Shown here: positions 51,682 to 59,656 of the stretch, in pieces
How the letters are laid out: every line of letters starts with the position of its first letter
Numbering within the stretch: the stretch's first letter is position 1
Source of the DNA: Oscillospiraceae bacterium
GTDB lineage: Bacteria; Bacillota; Clostridia; Oscillospirales; UBA644
NCBI GenBank assembly: GCA_015067305.1
Contig: SVMT01000002.1
Location: 62,001-126,000, forward strand
Length of the DNA stretch: 64,000 nucleotides
Reading direction: 5' to 3'
Position numbers and translations under genes: made by a program
Notes under the pieces: model-generated
Seen by the model: the letters and a program-made list of their open reading frames with translations, nothing else
The model's database searches: none
Told to the model about the DNA's origin: nothing

Positions 51682-53790
51682 ATGGAAATATCAGAAATTT
51701 TTGGCAGCCTTGTTTTTAATGACTCAGTAATGAAACAGAGACTTCCCAAAGAAACTTATACGGCACTTAAAAAAACAATAAGCGAAGGAAGAGACCTTGA
51801 TCTCTCCCTTGCAAATGTTGTTGCTAACGCAATGAAAGACTGGGCTGTATCGAAAGGAGCAACACACTACACTCATTGGTTCCAGCCTATGACAGGTGTT
51901 ACTGCAGAAAAACATGACAGCTTTATATCCCCAATATCTGACGGTTCAGTCATCATGGAATTCTCAGGCAAAGAGCTTGTCAAAGGAGAACCTGATGCAT
52001 CTTCATTCCCCTCAGGCGGTCTCAGAGCCACATTTGAAGCAAGAGGATATACAGCATGGGACCCAACTTCTTATGCATTTATTAAAGACCGAGCGCTCTG
52101 TATCCCAACGGTATTCTGTTCCTACGGCGGAGAATCTCTTGATAAGAAAACTCCCCTTCTCAGATCCATGGAAGCCCTCAACGATCAGGCTGTAAGACTT
52201 ATGCACATTATCGGAAACAACGATGTTACAGCAGTTAATCCTTCTGTAGGTTCCGAACAGGAATATTTTCTTATTGACAATGAACTTTACAAAAAAAGAA
52301 AGGACCTGATCTTTACAGGCAGAACTCTTTTCGGTGCAAAAGCACCAAAAGGTCAGGAATTGGAAGACCACTACTACGGAACGATCAAACCCAGAGTTTC
52401 CGCTTTCATGGCAAATCTTGACGATGAACTTTGGAAACTCGGCATTTCCGCAAAAACAGAACATAACGAAGCGGCTCCCGCACAGCATGAACTTGCACCT
52501 ATATTCGAAAATGCTAACCTCGCAACGGACCACAACCAGCTGACAATGGAAATGATGAAAAAAATTGCCGCAGATCACGGTCTCGCCTGTCTGCTCCATG
52601 AAAAACCATTTGAAGGCGTAAACGGAAGCGGTAAACACAATAACTGGTCACTCAACACAAATTTAGGCAAAAACCTTCTTAATCCGGGCAAACATCCCAA
52701 CGAAAACCCACAGTTTCTCCTTGTTCTTTGCGCTGTCATCAAGGCTGTGGACGAATATCAGGATCTCCTGAGACTTTCCGTTGCAACGGCAGGAAATGAC
52801 CACCGTCTTGGAGCACACGAAGCGCCTCCTGCAATCGTTTCAATCTTCCTTGGTGACGAACTCACCGAAATTCTTGAATGCTATGAGAATGATACCCCTT
52901 ACGATGAACGCAAGAAGCAAAAAATGGAACTTGGAGTTCACGGTATGCCTGTTATCTCAAAAGACTCAACTGACAGAAACCGTACTTCTCCATTTGCTTA
53001 TACAGGAAATAAATTCGAATTCAGAATGTTGGGTTCAAGCATTTCAATTGCAGAACCTAATATAATGCTGAATACGATAGTTGCTGAAGAATTCAGAAAA
53101 TTTGCTGACGAACTTGAAAATACTGAAGATGTAAAATCAGGTATTATTTCAATAATTAAAGAAACAGTTAAAAATCACAAGAGAATCATTTTCAACGGAA
53201 ACAACTATTCCGATGAATGGGTCGAAGAAGCAGAAAGAAGAGGTCTTTTCAATCTCCGTTCTACACCCGAAGCTATCCTCAGATACCGTGCAGAAAAGAA
53301 TATTGAATTGTTTACTCGCCACAAGATCTTCACAAGACAGGAAGTCCTTTCAAGATGTGAAATTCTCCTTGAAAACTATAGCAAAGTTCTCAATGTTGAA
53401 GCTCTCACAATGTTAGATATGGCAAAACAGGAAATACTTCCCGCAATACTTGCTTATGAAAAACACCTTGCCGAAACGGCGTCTGTAAAGAAATCTCTCG
53501 GAGAAACCAATGACACTAATTATAGAGCTATTTCATGCAGAACAGAAGCAAGAATTATTGCAAAGCTCTCCAACCTTGCTGACGAAGTATACGACAGAAC
53601 AGATGAACTTTCTGAATTACTTTCCGAACTTAAAGTCATTTGTGACTGTGAAAAAGCGGCATTTTTCTGCAAAGAAAAACTCGTTCCTGCAATGAAGCAG
53701 CTTCGAAAAGCAGCCGATGAAGCAGAAACCATTATGGCAAAAGATTTTATCCCCTACCCCACTTATGCAGATCTGCTCTTCAGCGTATAA
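51682..53790 (+). CDS. glnN: Glutamine synthetase type III
   Basis: A 702-residue GSIII, the large dodecameric form common in Bacteroides, Ruminococcus and other anaerobes. Seen: an N-terminal extension, THYTHWFQPMTG, VGSEQEYFLID, HNEAAPAQHELAP, GSGKHNNWS and RLGAHEAPPAI. It makes glutamine and often replaces GSI under nitrogen limitation. The start is 22 bp after helD, with TTGGAGG as RBS. Having GSI and GSIII within 30 kb gives the cell two ammonia-assimilating enzymes. Confidence 0.96.
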   Translation: MEISEIFGSLVFNDSVMKQRLPKETYTALKKTISEGRDLDLSLANVVANAMKDWAVSKGATHYTHWFQPMTGVTAEKHDSFISPISDGSVIMEFSGKELVKGEPDASSFPSGGLRATFEARGYTAWDPTSYAFIKDRALCIPTVFCSYGGESLDKKTPLLRSMEALNDQAVRLMHIIGNNDVTAVNPSVGSEQEYFLIDNELYKKRKDLIFTGRTLFGAKAPKGQELEDHYYGTIKPRVSAFMANLDDELWKLGISAKTEHNEAAPAQHELAPIFENANLATDHNQLTMEMMKKIAADHGLACLLHEKPFEGVNGSGKHNNWSLNTNLGKNLLNPGKHPNENPQFLLVLCAVIKAVDEYQDLLRLSVATAGNDHRLGAHEAPPAIVSIFLGDELTEILECYENDTPYDERKKQKMELGVHGMPVISKDSTDRNRTSPFAYTGNKFEFRMLGSSISIAEPNIMLNTIVAEEFRKFADELENTEDVKSGIISIIKETVKNHKRIIFNGNNYSDEWVEEAERRGLFNLRSTPEAILRYRAEKNIELFTRHKIFTRQEVLSRCEILLENYSKVLNVEALTMLDMAKQEILPAILAYEKHLAETASVKKSLGETNDTNYRAISCRTEARIIAKLSNLADEVYDRTDELSELLSELKVICDCEKAAFFCKEKLVPAMKQLRKAADEAETIMAKDFIPYPTYADLLFSV

Positions 53791-53801
53791 TCAAAAAATA
53801 C

Positions 53802-53833
53802 AGGGAAATTCTTTTCATAAGAGTTTCCCTTTC
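53802..53833 (+). terminator. Hairpin after glnN
   Basis: AGGGAAATTCTT pairs with AAGAGTTTCCCT with one wobble, followed by TTC; the T-tract is short. Confidence 0.65.
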
Positions 53834-53860
53834 ATCCTAAATTTAACAAAGGAGTTTATA

Positions 53861-54871
53861 ATGGATCAGAATTGGAATATATCTTTAGACGGATGTTTTT
53901 TTGAAAATCACAGCACAAAAAGAGGCTCAAAAGAAATAAAGATAAATAAAATTTTTGACTGGGACGGTCAAAATGTACATATTCCCTCAATCTATCTTTC
54001 AACGAAAGGACTTATAGTTGATATACTTCTCGAAACTGATAAAGAGAAAGTCTGGAAGTTCATTGAAAAATTTGACCTTATAAACGACGAATATGGAAGT
54101 TCTCTGACGAAAGACCAAAGGGATGAACTTGAAAGAGAAAACCCATTACATTTCAGCTTTAATACAACAGTCATGGTGAATAAAAAACTCATAAAACAGT
54201 GCAGCGGTTCAGCTTGTACATGGATTCCCAACCTTCCGGAAGAAAAATGTCCCTCACAGGAAGCAAAAGAAGCTATCGACCATTACGGAATGGATCCCGA
54301 AAAAGCATGGAGCGTATATAGAATCAGATTTGAATGGGCAACGGTAAAACGTCCTAATATCAAAGATCTTTCCATAATGTTATCGTCTGATAAGAGTTAC
54401 TTTCCTGCAGAACATTTCAAAAACCCGTTAAATGGTGATATTGTCAAAATCACAGACCCCACAAACGGAAATGAATACAAACTGACAGTTGAGGATGTTG
54501 AAAAGTATTCTTTGGGAAACTTACATTTAGATTCAAACGACAAGGAACTACCGAAGAATTATACCGTAATGACTTATATCATTGAGCCAAATATCAGCAT
54601 GGAAGAATTCCATCTTGATGATTGTATAGAATCTGACTTTGTAAGAGTTTCCCCATCCAAAGACATGAAGAATGCCGACGAAGGAGCTATCAAAGCAGAA
54701 TCCATAGGTATTATCGGTGGGATTGACGGTCCCATTGCAGTATTAACAGCATCTAGATCAACTAAAAAAACGGCTACATCCTCTATACATTTCGACACAG
54801 AGTATGATGTTGAATGGAGAGCTATATTCCGCAAGAAACTAAAATCAGATGTGGTTTTCAAGCTTATTTGA
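53861..54871 (+). CDS. Unknown protein with a decarboxylase-beta-like GIIGGxDGP motif
   Basis: A 336-residue protein. AAAGGAG before the ATG at 53861 sets the start; the longer frame from 53717 overlaps glnN. Most of the protein is unrecognised and looks soluble. At residues ~282-294 it carries IGIIGGIDGPIAV. This closely matches the GIIGGADGPTA segment of the beta subunit of Na+-translocating decarboxylases (OadB/GcdB), but none of that protein's membrane helices are present. No signal peptide. Function unknown; the motif may be a borrowed structural loop. Confidence 0.65.
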   Translation: MDQNWNISLDGCFFENHSTKRGSKEIKINKIFDWDGQNVHIPSIYLSTKGLIVDILLETDKEKVWKFIEKFDLINDEYGSSLTKDQRDELERENPLHFSFNTTVMVNKKLIKQCSGSACTWIPNLPEEKCPSQEAKEAIDHYGMDPEKAWSVYRIRFEWATVKRPNIKDLSIMLSSDKSYFPAEHFKNPLNGDIVKITDPTNGNEYKLTVEDVEKYSLGNLHLDSNDKELPKNYTVMTYIIEPNISMEEFHLDDCIESDFVRVSPSKDMKNADEGAIKAESIGIIGGIDGPIAVLTASRSTKKTATSSIHFDTEYDVEWRAIFRKKLKSDVVFKLI

Positions 54872-54918
54872 TATATAAATCCATTTGTGAATTATTTGTA
54901 AATTAACGCTTTACCCCC

Positions 54919-54947
54919 TTTACAAATCAAGAAAAGTGTGGTATAAT
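54919..54947 (+). promoter_or_regulatory. Promoter of tRNA-Asn copy 1
   Basis: TTTACA-17-TATAAT, 31 bp before the tRNA. Confidence 0.8.
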
Positions 54948-54977
54948 ATTCAAGCTGAATGAAACAGCGTTGAATAT

Positions 54978-55053
54978 TCCTCCTTAGCTCAGTCGGTAGA
55001 GCACCTGACTGTTAATCAGGGAGTCGTTGGTTCAAGTCCAACAGGGGGAGCCA
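54978..55053 (+). tRNA. tRNA-Asn (anticodon GTT), copy 1
   Basis: TCCTCCT/AGGGGGA acceptor, anticodon loop CTGTTAATC, T-loop GGTTCAAGTCC, encoded CCA. Identical to the copy at 60919. Confidence 0.97.
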
Positions 55054-55054
55054 A

Positions 55055-55084
55055 AAATCCTCGTTCTTCGGAACGGGGATTTTT
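55055..55084 (+). terminator. tRNA terminator
   Basis: AAATCCTCGTTC-TTCG-GAACGGGGATTT followed by TT. A near-identical hairpin (AAATCTCGTTC-TTCA-GAACGAGATTT) lies at 62306. Confidence 0.85.
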
Positions 55085-55140
55085 CATTTTGCATCCCGGA
55101 ACGTAAGTCCTTGATTTTCATAGAGGTTTTTTACTATAAT
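55085..55140 (+). repeat. R0: fragment of the terminator-promoter repeat, with promoter
   Basis: CATTTTGCATCCCGG...GTCCTTGATTTTCA (55085-55120) matches the left half of repeat R2. It runs into TTGATT-18-TATAAT (55111-55140), a plausible promoter for the next gene. Confidence 0.6.
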
Positions 55141-55163
55141 GGGATAAAAAGGAGGTGCATATT

Positions 55164-56708
55164 ATGCTCACTATCAATATTCCCGCAGACGGTCTTTTCC
55201 TTGCTGTACAAAAGGCGGCAGATGGCGATCTCTCAAGGGATAATGTTGAAAGAATTATAAATGACTACATCGGCAGCTTCCTTGAAGCCAAGCCGGACAT
55301 TATCTTTTTGAATGTCTGCTACCGAAGAGCCCTTACACCGTCGGAGGTTTTTGACAGTTATCTGTACGATATTGAAACCAATGAAAATGGTTACGCAGTC
55401 AGAGATGAACAAAACCGAAGTGTAAAAACCTTGAGCCCAACAACAGAAGGCGTGTCAAAGTATTTTATGTCGTTCGTTTTGTGTGCACGAATCCTGCTTC
55501 AAAGTGGTATAGATGTTTATAAAATAGCTGTTGCAAGGATTCGAAAAACGGAATGTCGGGTTTTTCTGTCGGTGCGGATGAACGATGCACATTATACCGA
55601 AAATGTAGCAATCAATTCAAGCTTTGCTCTGAAAAACGGGTGTGCAAATACCGCAGAGAAAAACGGAGTCAATCTGGACTATTCCAAAGAATCCGTGCAG
55701 AATTATTATTACGCCTACATTGCAGAACTCCTGTCCCAATATGATGTTGACGGAATTGAGCTGGACTGGCTCAGATATCCAACTGTATTGCCCCAAGATA
55801 AGCGGTCGGATTTCGGCATCATCGGGGATTATATGAAAAGACTCCGCCGCCTGATTGGCGGGTATAGCAAAGTTGTTGCGATACGGGTCCTGGCGACGGA
55901 AGAAGAAAATCTCTCCAATGGTTTGGATGTGGGTATGTGGGTAGCCGATGGAAGTGTTGATGTGATCACCATCGAAAATTTTTATGTTCCCACGAATTAT
56001 GAATTGCCTGTTGTCGCTTGGCGAGAAAGCATCGAAAAGAAAAATGCAGACCATAATCCCTATTGTTTGCTCTGTGGCTCAGATTGGGCGGTGTCCTGCG
56101 TGAGTAATTATAATCTTGCTATGACACCTGCACTTGTGCGCGGGTTTGCCGATACCTGTTTTGAAAACGATGCAGATGGAATATATCTTTTCAATTATTT
56201 TGAGCAGAACGATACAAGCTCCTTTGAATTTGTGAGGGATGAAAACAGCGGGAGTCTGAAAAATTGCTTTTTTGAACGCATACAAGCGGCCAAGGCGTGG
56301 CAAGATTTACCGCGAAGATATGTGCATATTGGCAATTCCAAAAAGCGATATCCGATTTCGCTTTGCAGTGGAGAATGCTATGAATTTGCGAAAACTATCA
56401 AAAGTCCCTTTGAAAAATGCAGAATCGTTTTCGGATGCGACCTGGATGCCACCTTGTCGGTATATGCCAATGGTGCCTTGCTGAATAACGCACAAAAAGA
56501 AAAGACTTGCTCCGAATTTGCATACATACCTCCAAGCGAAATCGGCAGAGAAAACCACTTTATTTATGCACTTACGCAAGCGGCACCGTTTGTATTCTCG
56601 GTAGACATACCAATAAATATATTTGAGAACGATAGTGTTAATGTGAAGATCAAAAACGATGCTTGTAATGAGATGAATATTATGTGGATTGAAATCGTTT
56701 GCGAGTAA
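55164..56708 (+). CDS. GHL10/PF02638-like TIM-barrel hydrolase
   Basis: A 514-residue protein. The strand motif DVDGIELDWLRYP is typical of glycosyl-hydrolase-like 10 (DUF187) TIM barrels, with FLSVRMNDAHY before it and IYLFNYF after it; a beta-sandwich-like tail follows (~400-514). Start at 55164 behind GGAGG. The gene occupies an insert between tRNA-Asn copy 1 and repeat R1, and by eye uses more C/G-ending codons and CGG/GCG triplets than neighbours, consistent with acquisition. Substrate unknown; family fit is moderate. Confidence 0.7.
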   Translation: MLTINIPADGLFLAVQKAADGDLSRDNVERIINDYIGSFLEAKPDIIFLNVCYRRALTPSEVFDSYLYDIETNENGYAVRDEQNRSVKTLSPTTEGVSKYFMSFVLCARILLQSGIDVYKIAVARIRKTECRVFLSVRMNDAHYTENVAINSSFALKNGCANTAEKNGVNLDYSKESVQNYYYAYIAELLSQYDVDGIELDWLRYPTVLPQDKRSDFGIIGDYMKRLRRLIGGYSKVVAIRVLATEEENLSNGLDVGMWVADGSVDVITIENFYVPTNYELPVVAWRESIEKKNADHNPYCLLCGSDWAVSCVSNYNLAMTPALVRGFADTCFENDADGIYLFNYFEQNDTSSFEFVRDENSGSLKNCFFERIQAAKAWQDLPRRYVHIGNSKKRYPISLCSGECYEFAKTIKSPFEKCRIVFGCDLDATLSVYANGALLNNAQKEKTCSEFAYIPPSEIGRENHFIYALTQAAPFVFSVDIPINIFENDSVNVKIKNDACNEMNIMWIEIVCE

Positions 56709-56731
56709 GTTGCATTTTTGTACTATGAGCT

Positions 56732-56917
56732 CATAATGGGGCAACAATTTTGCACCCTAACACAAAAGTCTTTGTAAATCAAGGGCTTTTCGTGTTTTCA
56801 GAGGTAAAAAACAATCCTCCTTCACCATTGCACCTTTTCTTGGAGCTTATGGCCTTGAACTTGCAACCAATCGAAAGTAAACTATTGAAATATTATAAAC
56901 AGTATGTTATAATATAA
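56732..56917 (+). repeat. R1: terminator-promoter repeat
   Basis: About 185 bp, closely matching R2 at 60993-61176. The left part holds a terminator (AAAAGTCTTTG/CAAGGGCTTTT) and the right end a perfect-spacing promoter TTGAAA-17-TATAAT (56885-56913) directly before the dCMP deaminase gene. The left boundary is CATAATGGGGCAAC. It fills most of the gap between genes. Confidence 0.8.
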
Positions 56918-56953
56918 TAAAAAGATGTGTAAATAAAACGGAGATTCGATATT

Positions 56954-57445
56954 ATGAAAAGGCAAAATTATATAACGTGGGACGAATATTTTATGGGTGT
57001 CGCACTGCTTGCATCCATGAGGTCGAAAGACCCTTGCACACAAGTTGGAGCTTGTATTGTTGATAGTGAAAATCATATACTTTCTACAGGGTACAATGGC
57101 TTTCCATGCGGTTGTTCGGACGATGAATTCCCTTGGGAAAGAGAAGGAACCTATTCCGAAACAAAATACCCCTTTGTCGTTCATGCAGAGTTGAATGCCA
57201 TTTTGAATTCTCACGGTAAAAATCTGGCGGGCGCTAAAATTTATATCTCGCTGTTTCCGTGTAACGAGTGCGCAAAAGCGATCATTCAAGCGGGAATAAA
57301 AGAAGTTTTATACTTATCAGATAAATACGAAGAATCGGAAAGCTCAATAGCTTCAAAGAGAATGTTGACAGCTTCAGGGGTAAAGTTCACTCGACTTGTT
57401 ACACAAAATAAGTCAATAACTCTTGATCTAAAAACAGAAAAATAA
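56954..57445 (+). CDS. Deoxycytidylate (dCMP) deaminase family
   Basis: A 163-residue zinc deaminase: HAELNAI (zinc His and catalytic Glu) and PCNECAKAI (two zinc Cys), after the family's opening WDEYFMGVALLASMRSKDPCTQVGA. It converts dCMP to dUMP for dTTP synthesis. Promoted directly by the end of repeat R1 and closed by a terminator, so it is a stand-alone cassette. A start ATG is preceded by CGGAGA. Confidence 0.88.
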   Translation: MKRQNYITWDEYFMGVALLASMRSKDPCTQVGACIVDSENHILSTGYNGFPCGCSDDEFPWEREGTYSETKYPFVVHAELNAILNSHGKNLAGAKIYISLFPCNECAKAIIQAGIKEVLYLSDKYEESESSIASKRMLTASGVKFTRLVTQNKSITLDLKTEK

Positions 57446-57482
57446 AAAATGCAAGCAACGGTTCAATTCTATTGAGTGCGTC

Positions 57483-57517
57483 AACAAATCCAAGTCTTTT
57501 GACTTGGATTTGTTTTC
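57483..57517 (+). terminator. Terminator after dCMP deaminase
   Basis: AACAAATCCAAGTC-TTTT-GACTTGGATTTGTT with TTTTC. Confidence 0.9.
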
Positions 57518-57554
57518 TTCAACTTCAGGTTGAAAAAAATAAACCATTGATTTA

Positions 57555-57583
57555 TTGACTTTAAATATAATATATGCTATAAT
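57555..57583 (+). promoter_or_regulatory. Promoter of the XRE gene
   Basis: TTGACT-17-TATAAT, 25 bp before the start. Confidence 0.75.
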
Positions 57584-57608
57584 ATATTCAAAGAAAGGAG
57601 ATGTTCGC

Positions 57609-58172
57609 ATGGAAAATGTAAACATTGTATTAGCAGCTAATATTTTAAAATACAGAAAGAAAAGCGGTTTAAGTCAAGATGAACTTGCACAAAAGTTAGG
57701 AGTTACTTTCCAAGCTGTTTCAAAATGGGAAAATGCAAAAGCAGCACCTGATATTTCTTTTTTGCCAATTATGGCTGATATTTTTGATTGCTACATCGAT
57801 GAGCTGTTCTCACGAGAGGTCAAGACAGAAATTCATTACGATCACTGTGCAGAACTCCCCTGGCCTGATGACAATACCATAAGAGTGTTCCAAACACTCG
57901 GCAAGAAAATTTTGAAGTCCCAGGAAGAAAAATCTTGCATTGAAGTTACTTTTCCCCGTAATTGCAATGAAACTACAAGGCAGTATTTTAAGGTTGAGGT
58001 TTTCGGTAACCTTTACTCCGATAGCAGTATAAATGGCGATGTCATTTGCCACGGCAGGATCGACTGCCATGAGATAAATGGAGATATAACATCACAAGGT
58101 GACATCAGTGCTTATCAGATCAGCAGCTGCAGTAAGATTACTTGTAATGAGATCATAAACAAGAATAATTGA
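57609..58172 (+). CDS. XRE regulator with beta-helix-like C-terminal repeat
   Basis: A 187-residue protein. N-terminal HTH (~8-62: ILKYRKKSGLSQDELAQKLGVTFQAVSKWE) plus a C-terminal ~60 residues (~125-187) built of short strands with a repeating NGD/GDI pattern: GNLYSDSSINGDVICHGRID, HEINGDITSQGDISAY. This resembles bactofilin or DUF4097-like right-handed beta helices, which form polymers. Start at 57609 with AAAGGAG. Single gene with own promoter and terminator. A DNA-binding domain joined to a polymer-like beta helix is unusual; function unknown. Confidence 0.78.
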   Translation: MENVNIVLAANILKYRKKSGLSQDELAQKLGVTFQAVSKWENAKAAPDISFLPIMADIFDCYIDELFSREVKTEIHYDHCAELPWPDDNTIRVFQTLGKKILKSQEEKSCIEVTFPRNCNETTRQYFKVEVFGNLYSDSSINGDVICHGRIDCHEINGDITSQGDISAYQISSCSKITCNEIINKNN

Positions 58173-58177
58173 TAAGA

Positions 58178-58205
58178 AAGGTTGTCGAGATACGACAACT
58201 TTTTC
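58178..58205 (+). terminator. Terminator after the XRE gene
   Basis: GTTGTCG-AGATA-CGACAAC followed by TTTTT. Confidence 0.88.
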
Positions 58206-58278
58206 TCTATTTTAGGGATCAATCTTTAAAACCTTTAATATGATTTTAACCATATTGTAGTTTTCTGAATTAAAAATG

Positions 58279-58296
58279 TAGTATATAAGTGAAAGG
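58279..58296 (+). promoter_or_regulatory. Sigma-gene box TAGTATATAAGTGAAAGG
   Basis: Third occurrence of the TATATAAGTGAAAG element before a sigma gene in this window (others 1485 and 14240). It merges with the RBS (GGAGG), 13 bp before the ATG. Confidence 0.6.
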
Positions 58297-58308
58297 AGGT
58301 TTATATAA

Positions 58309-58866
58309 ATGATTGATGAAAAAATAATTGAGCTATTCTTTGAAAGGTCAGAGCAAGCAATCATGGAATTAGATAAAAAATACGGAAAAATGTTTTATTC
58401 TATAGCTCATAACATTCTTAATAATCAGCAAGACGCTGAGGAATGTGTAAATGATGCTTATTTGGGAACATGGAATACTATACCACCGGCAAATCCTAAA
58501 CCACTATTAACATTTGTGTGCAAAATCGTAAGAAATCTTGCGCTCAAACAATATCATAAAAATACAGCTGCAAAACGAAACAGTATTTATGCTGTTGCAA
58601 TGGAAGAACTGGAAAATTGTCTTGAATCCAAATCCTCTATAGAAGATGAGCTTGAAGCAAATGAGCTGATCAAAATTATAGAAGAATTTTTAGATTCGAT
58701 ATCTGAAGAAAACAGAGTTATATTCATAAGTCGATATTGGTTTTCAGATTCGTATTCAGACATTGCAACAAAAGTCGGATTAACTGAAAAAAATGTATCA
58801 GTGCGCCTTACCAGAATACGCAAAGAACTGAAGAATTATTTATTGAAAAGAGAGGTTTTATTATGA
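58309..58866 (+). CDS. ECF RNA polymerase sigma factor
   Basis: A 185-residue ordinary ECF sigma factor: region 2 (~10-90: DAEECVNDAYLGTWNTIPP, LTFVCKIVRNLALKQYHK) and region 4 (~120-180: ISEENRVIFISRYWFSDSYSDIATKVGLTEKNVSVRLTRIRKEL). Unlike the other two sigma proteins it has no extension, and its stop overlaps a membrane protein start (ATGA), the usual place of its anti-sigma partner. Shares the upstream box with them. Confidence 0.9.
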   Translation: MIDEKIIELFFERSEQAIMELDKKYGKMFYSIAHNILNNQQDAEECVNDAYLGTWNTIPPANPKPLLTFVCKIVRNLALKQYHKNTAAKRNSIYAVAMEELENCLESKSSIEDELEANELIKIIEEFLDSISEENRVIFISRYWFSDSYSDIATKVGLTEKNVSVRLTRIRKELKNYLLKREVLL

Positions 58867-59528
58867 CTTTAAAGACTTTCCAAGCCGCAATAGAAAACAT
58901 AAACGATAAATATATTTATGAAGCAGCTACCTATACAGCAAAGAAAAAAGAGAATTTAACCGTAAAATGGCTTTCCGTTGCCGCTTGTATAACAATTATT
59001 GTGATATGTGGAATAATTGGTAAGTTTTCACTATTCTCAAACACACCAACTAATAAGAACTCATCTTATTTCACATTAACAACATACGCAAAAAACGGAG
59101 ATATGGTAGAATTGACAGAATCAGAAGGTTATTTTAATTCTACAGCATCTCATGAAAGTATTTTCGGTGTTGATATGCCATTGTTTAATTTCTGTATACG
59201 TCCTTCTGATTTAAAGGAAAATGATGTTCTATATTCAAAATTTGATATATCTGTATCTTATAACGGTTCAATTGTCGGACATATGGATGAACACCTTTTA
59301 GTGGCATATCTCATTCCTACCGTTAATTCAGATGAAAAACAATGGTCTTATTCTATCTCAGGCTGGTTTGTTGAATCAACAGATATTGTTATTACAATAA
59401 AAGATAAAAACCTTAATGAAATCGTTGAGACGATTACAGTAAATGTAACTTATTTAAACGATAGACAGGAATATGAACTGAAAATTGTTAAATGGGAAAC
59501 TTATCCAGTTAGCAATTCACAGGAATAA
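58863..59528 (+). CDS. Membrane protein, probable anti-sigma factor
   Basis: A 221-residue protein with a short cytoplasmic N-terminus (~1-35, AIENINDKYIYEAATYTAKKK), a single membrane helix (~38-62, LSVAACITIIVICGIIGKFSLF) and an extracellular beta-rich domain. The N-terminal DIDxKYIxEA pattern followed by Lys-rich sequence and one helix is common among anti-sigma factors of Clostridia. It is coupled to the ECF gene by a 4-bp overlap. It probably holds the sigma factor at the membrane until a signal arrives (inference). Confidence 0.8.
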   Translation: MTLKTFQAAIENINDKYIYEAATYTAKKKENLTVKWLSVAACITIIVICGIIGKFSLFSNTPTNKNSSYFTLTTYAKNGDMVELTESEGYFNSTASHESIFGVDMPLFNFCIRPSDLKENDVLYSKFDISVSYNGSIVGHMDEHLLVAYLIPTVNSDEKQWSYSISGWFVESTDIVITIKDKNLNEIVETITVNVTYLNDRQEYELKIVKWETYPVSNSQE

Positions 59529-59574
59529 TTCGGGAACCACGTGAAATAAGATTCTGTTTAAATATTATTATCTC

Positions 59575-59630
59575 TTGACATAATGTAAAGATTATGATAT
59601 AATGATTGCAATCAATACATTATATCATAA
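59575..59630 (+). promoter_or_regulatory. Promoter overlapped by a 13-bp inverted repeat
   Basis: TTGACA-17-TATAAT (59575-59603). TTATGATATAATG (59592-59604) and CATTATATCATAA (59618-59630) are perfect inverted arms spanning the -10 and start point. Related arms lie at 62444-62471 and 62527-62567. Confidence 0.75.
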
Positions 59631-59656
59631 AGATAAAGTAACGGGGAGCAAATAAA

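Noticed and set aside
52012-52638. Minus-strand ORF of 208 aa inside glnN
   Set aside because: Shadow of the conserved GSIII frame; no RBS or domain.
53717-53860. Upstream extension of the 53861 ORF
   Set aside because: It overlaps the end of glnN and a terminator; AAAGGAG before 53861 fixes the start.
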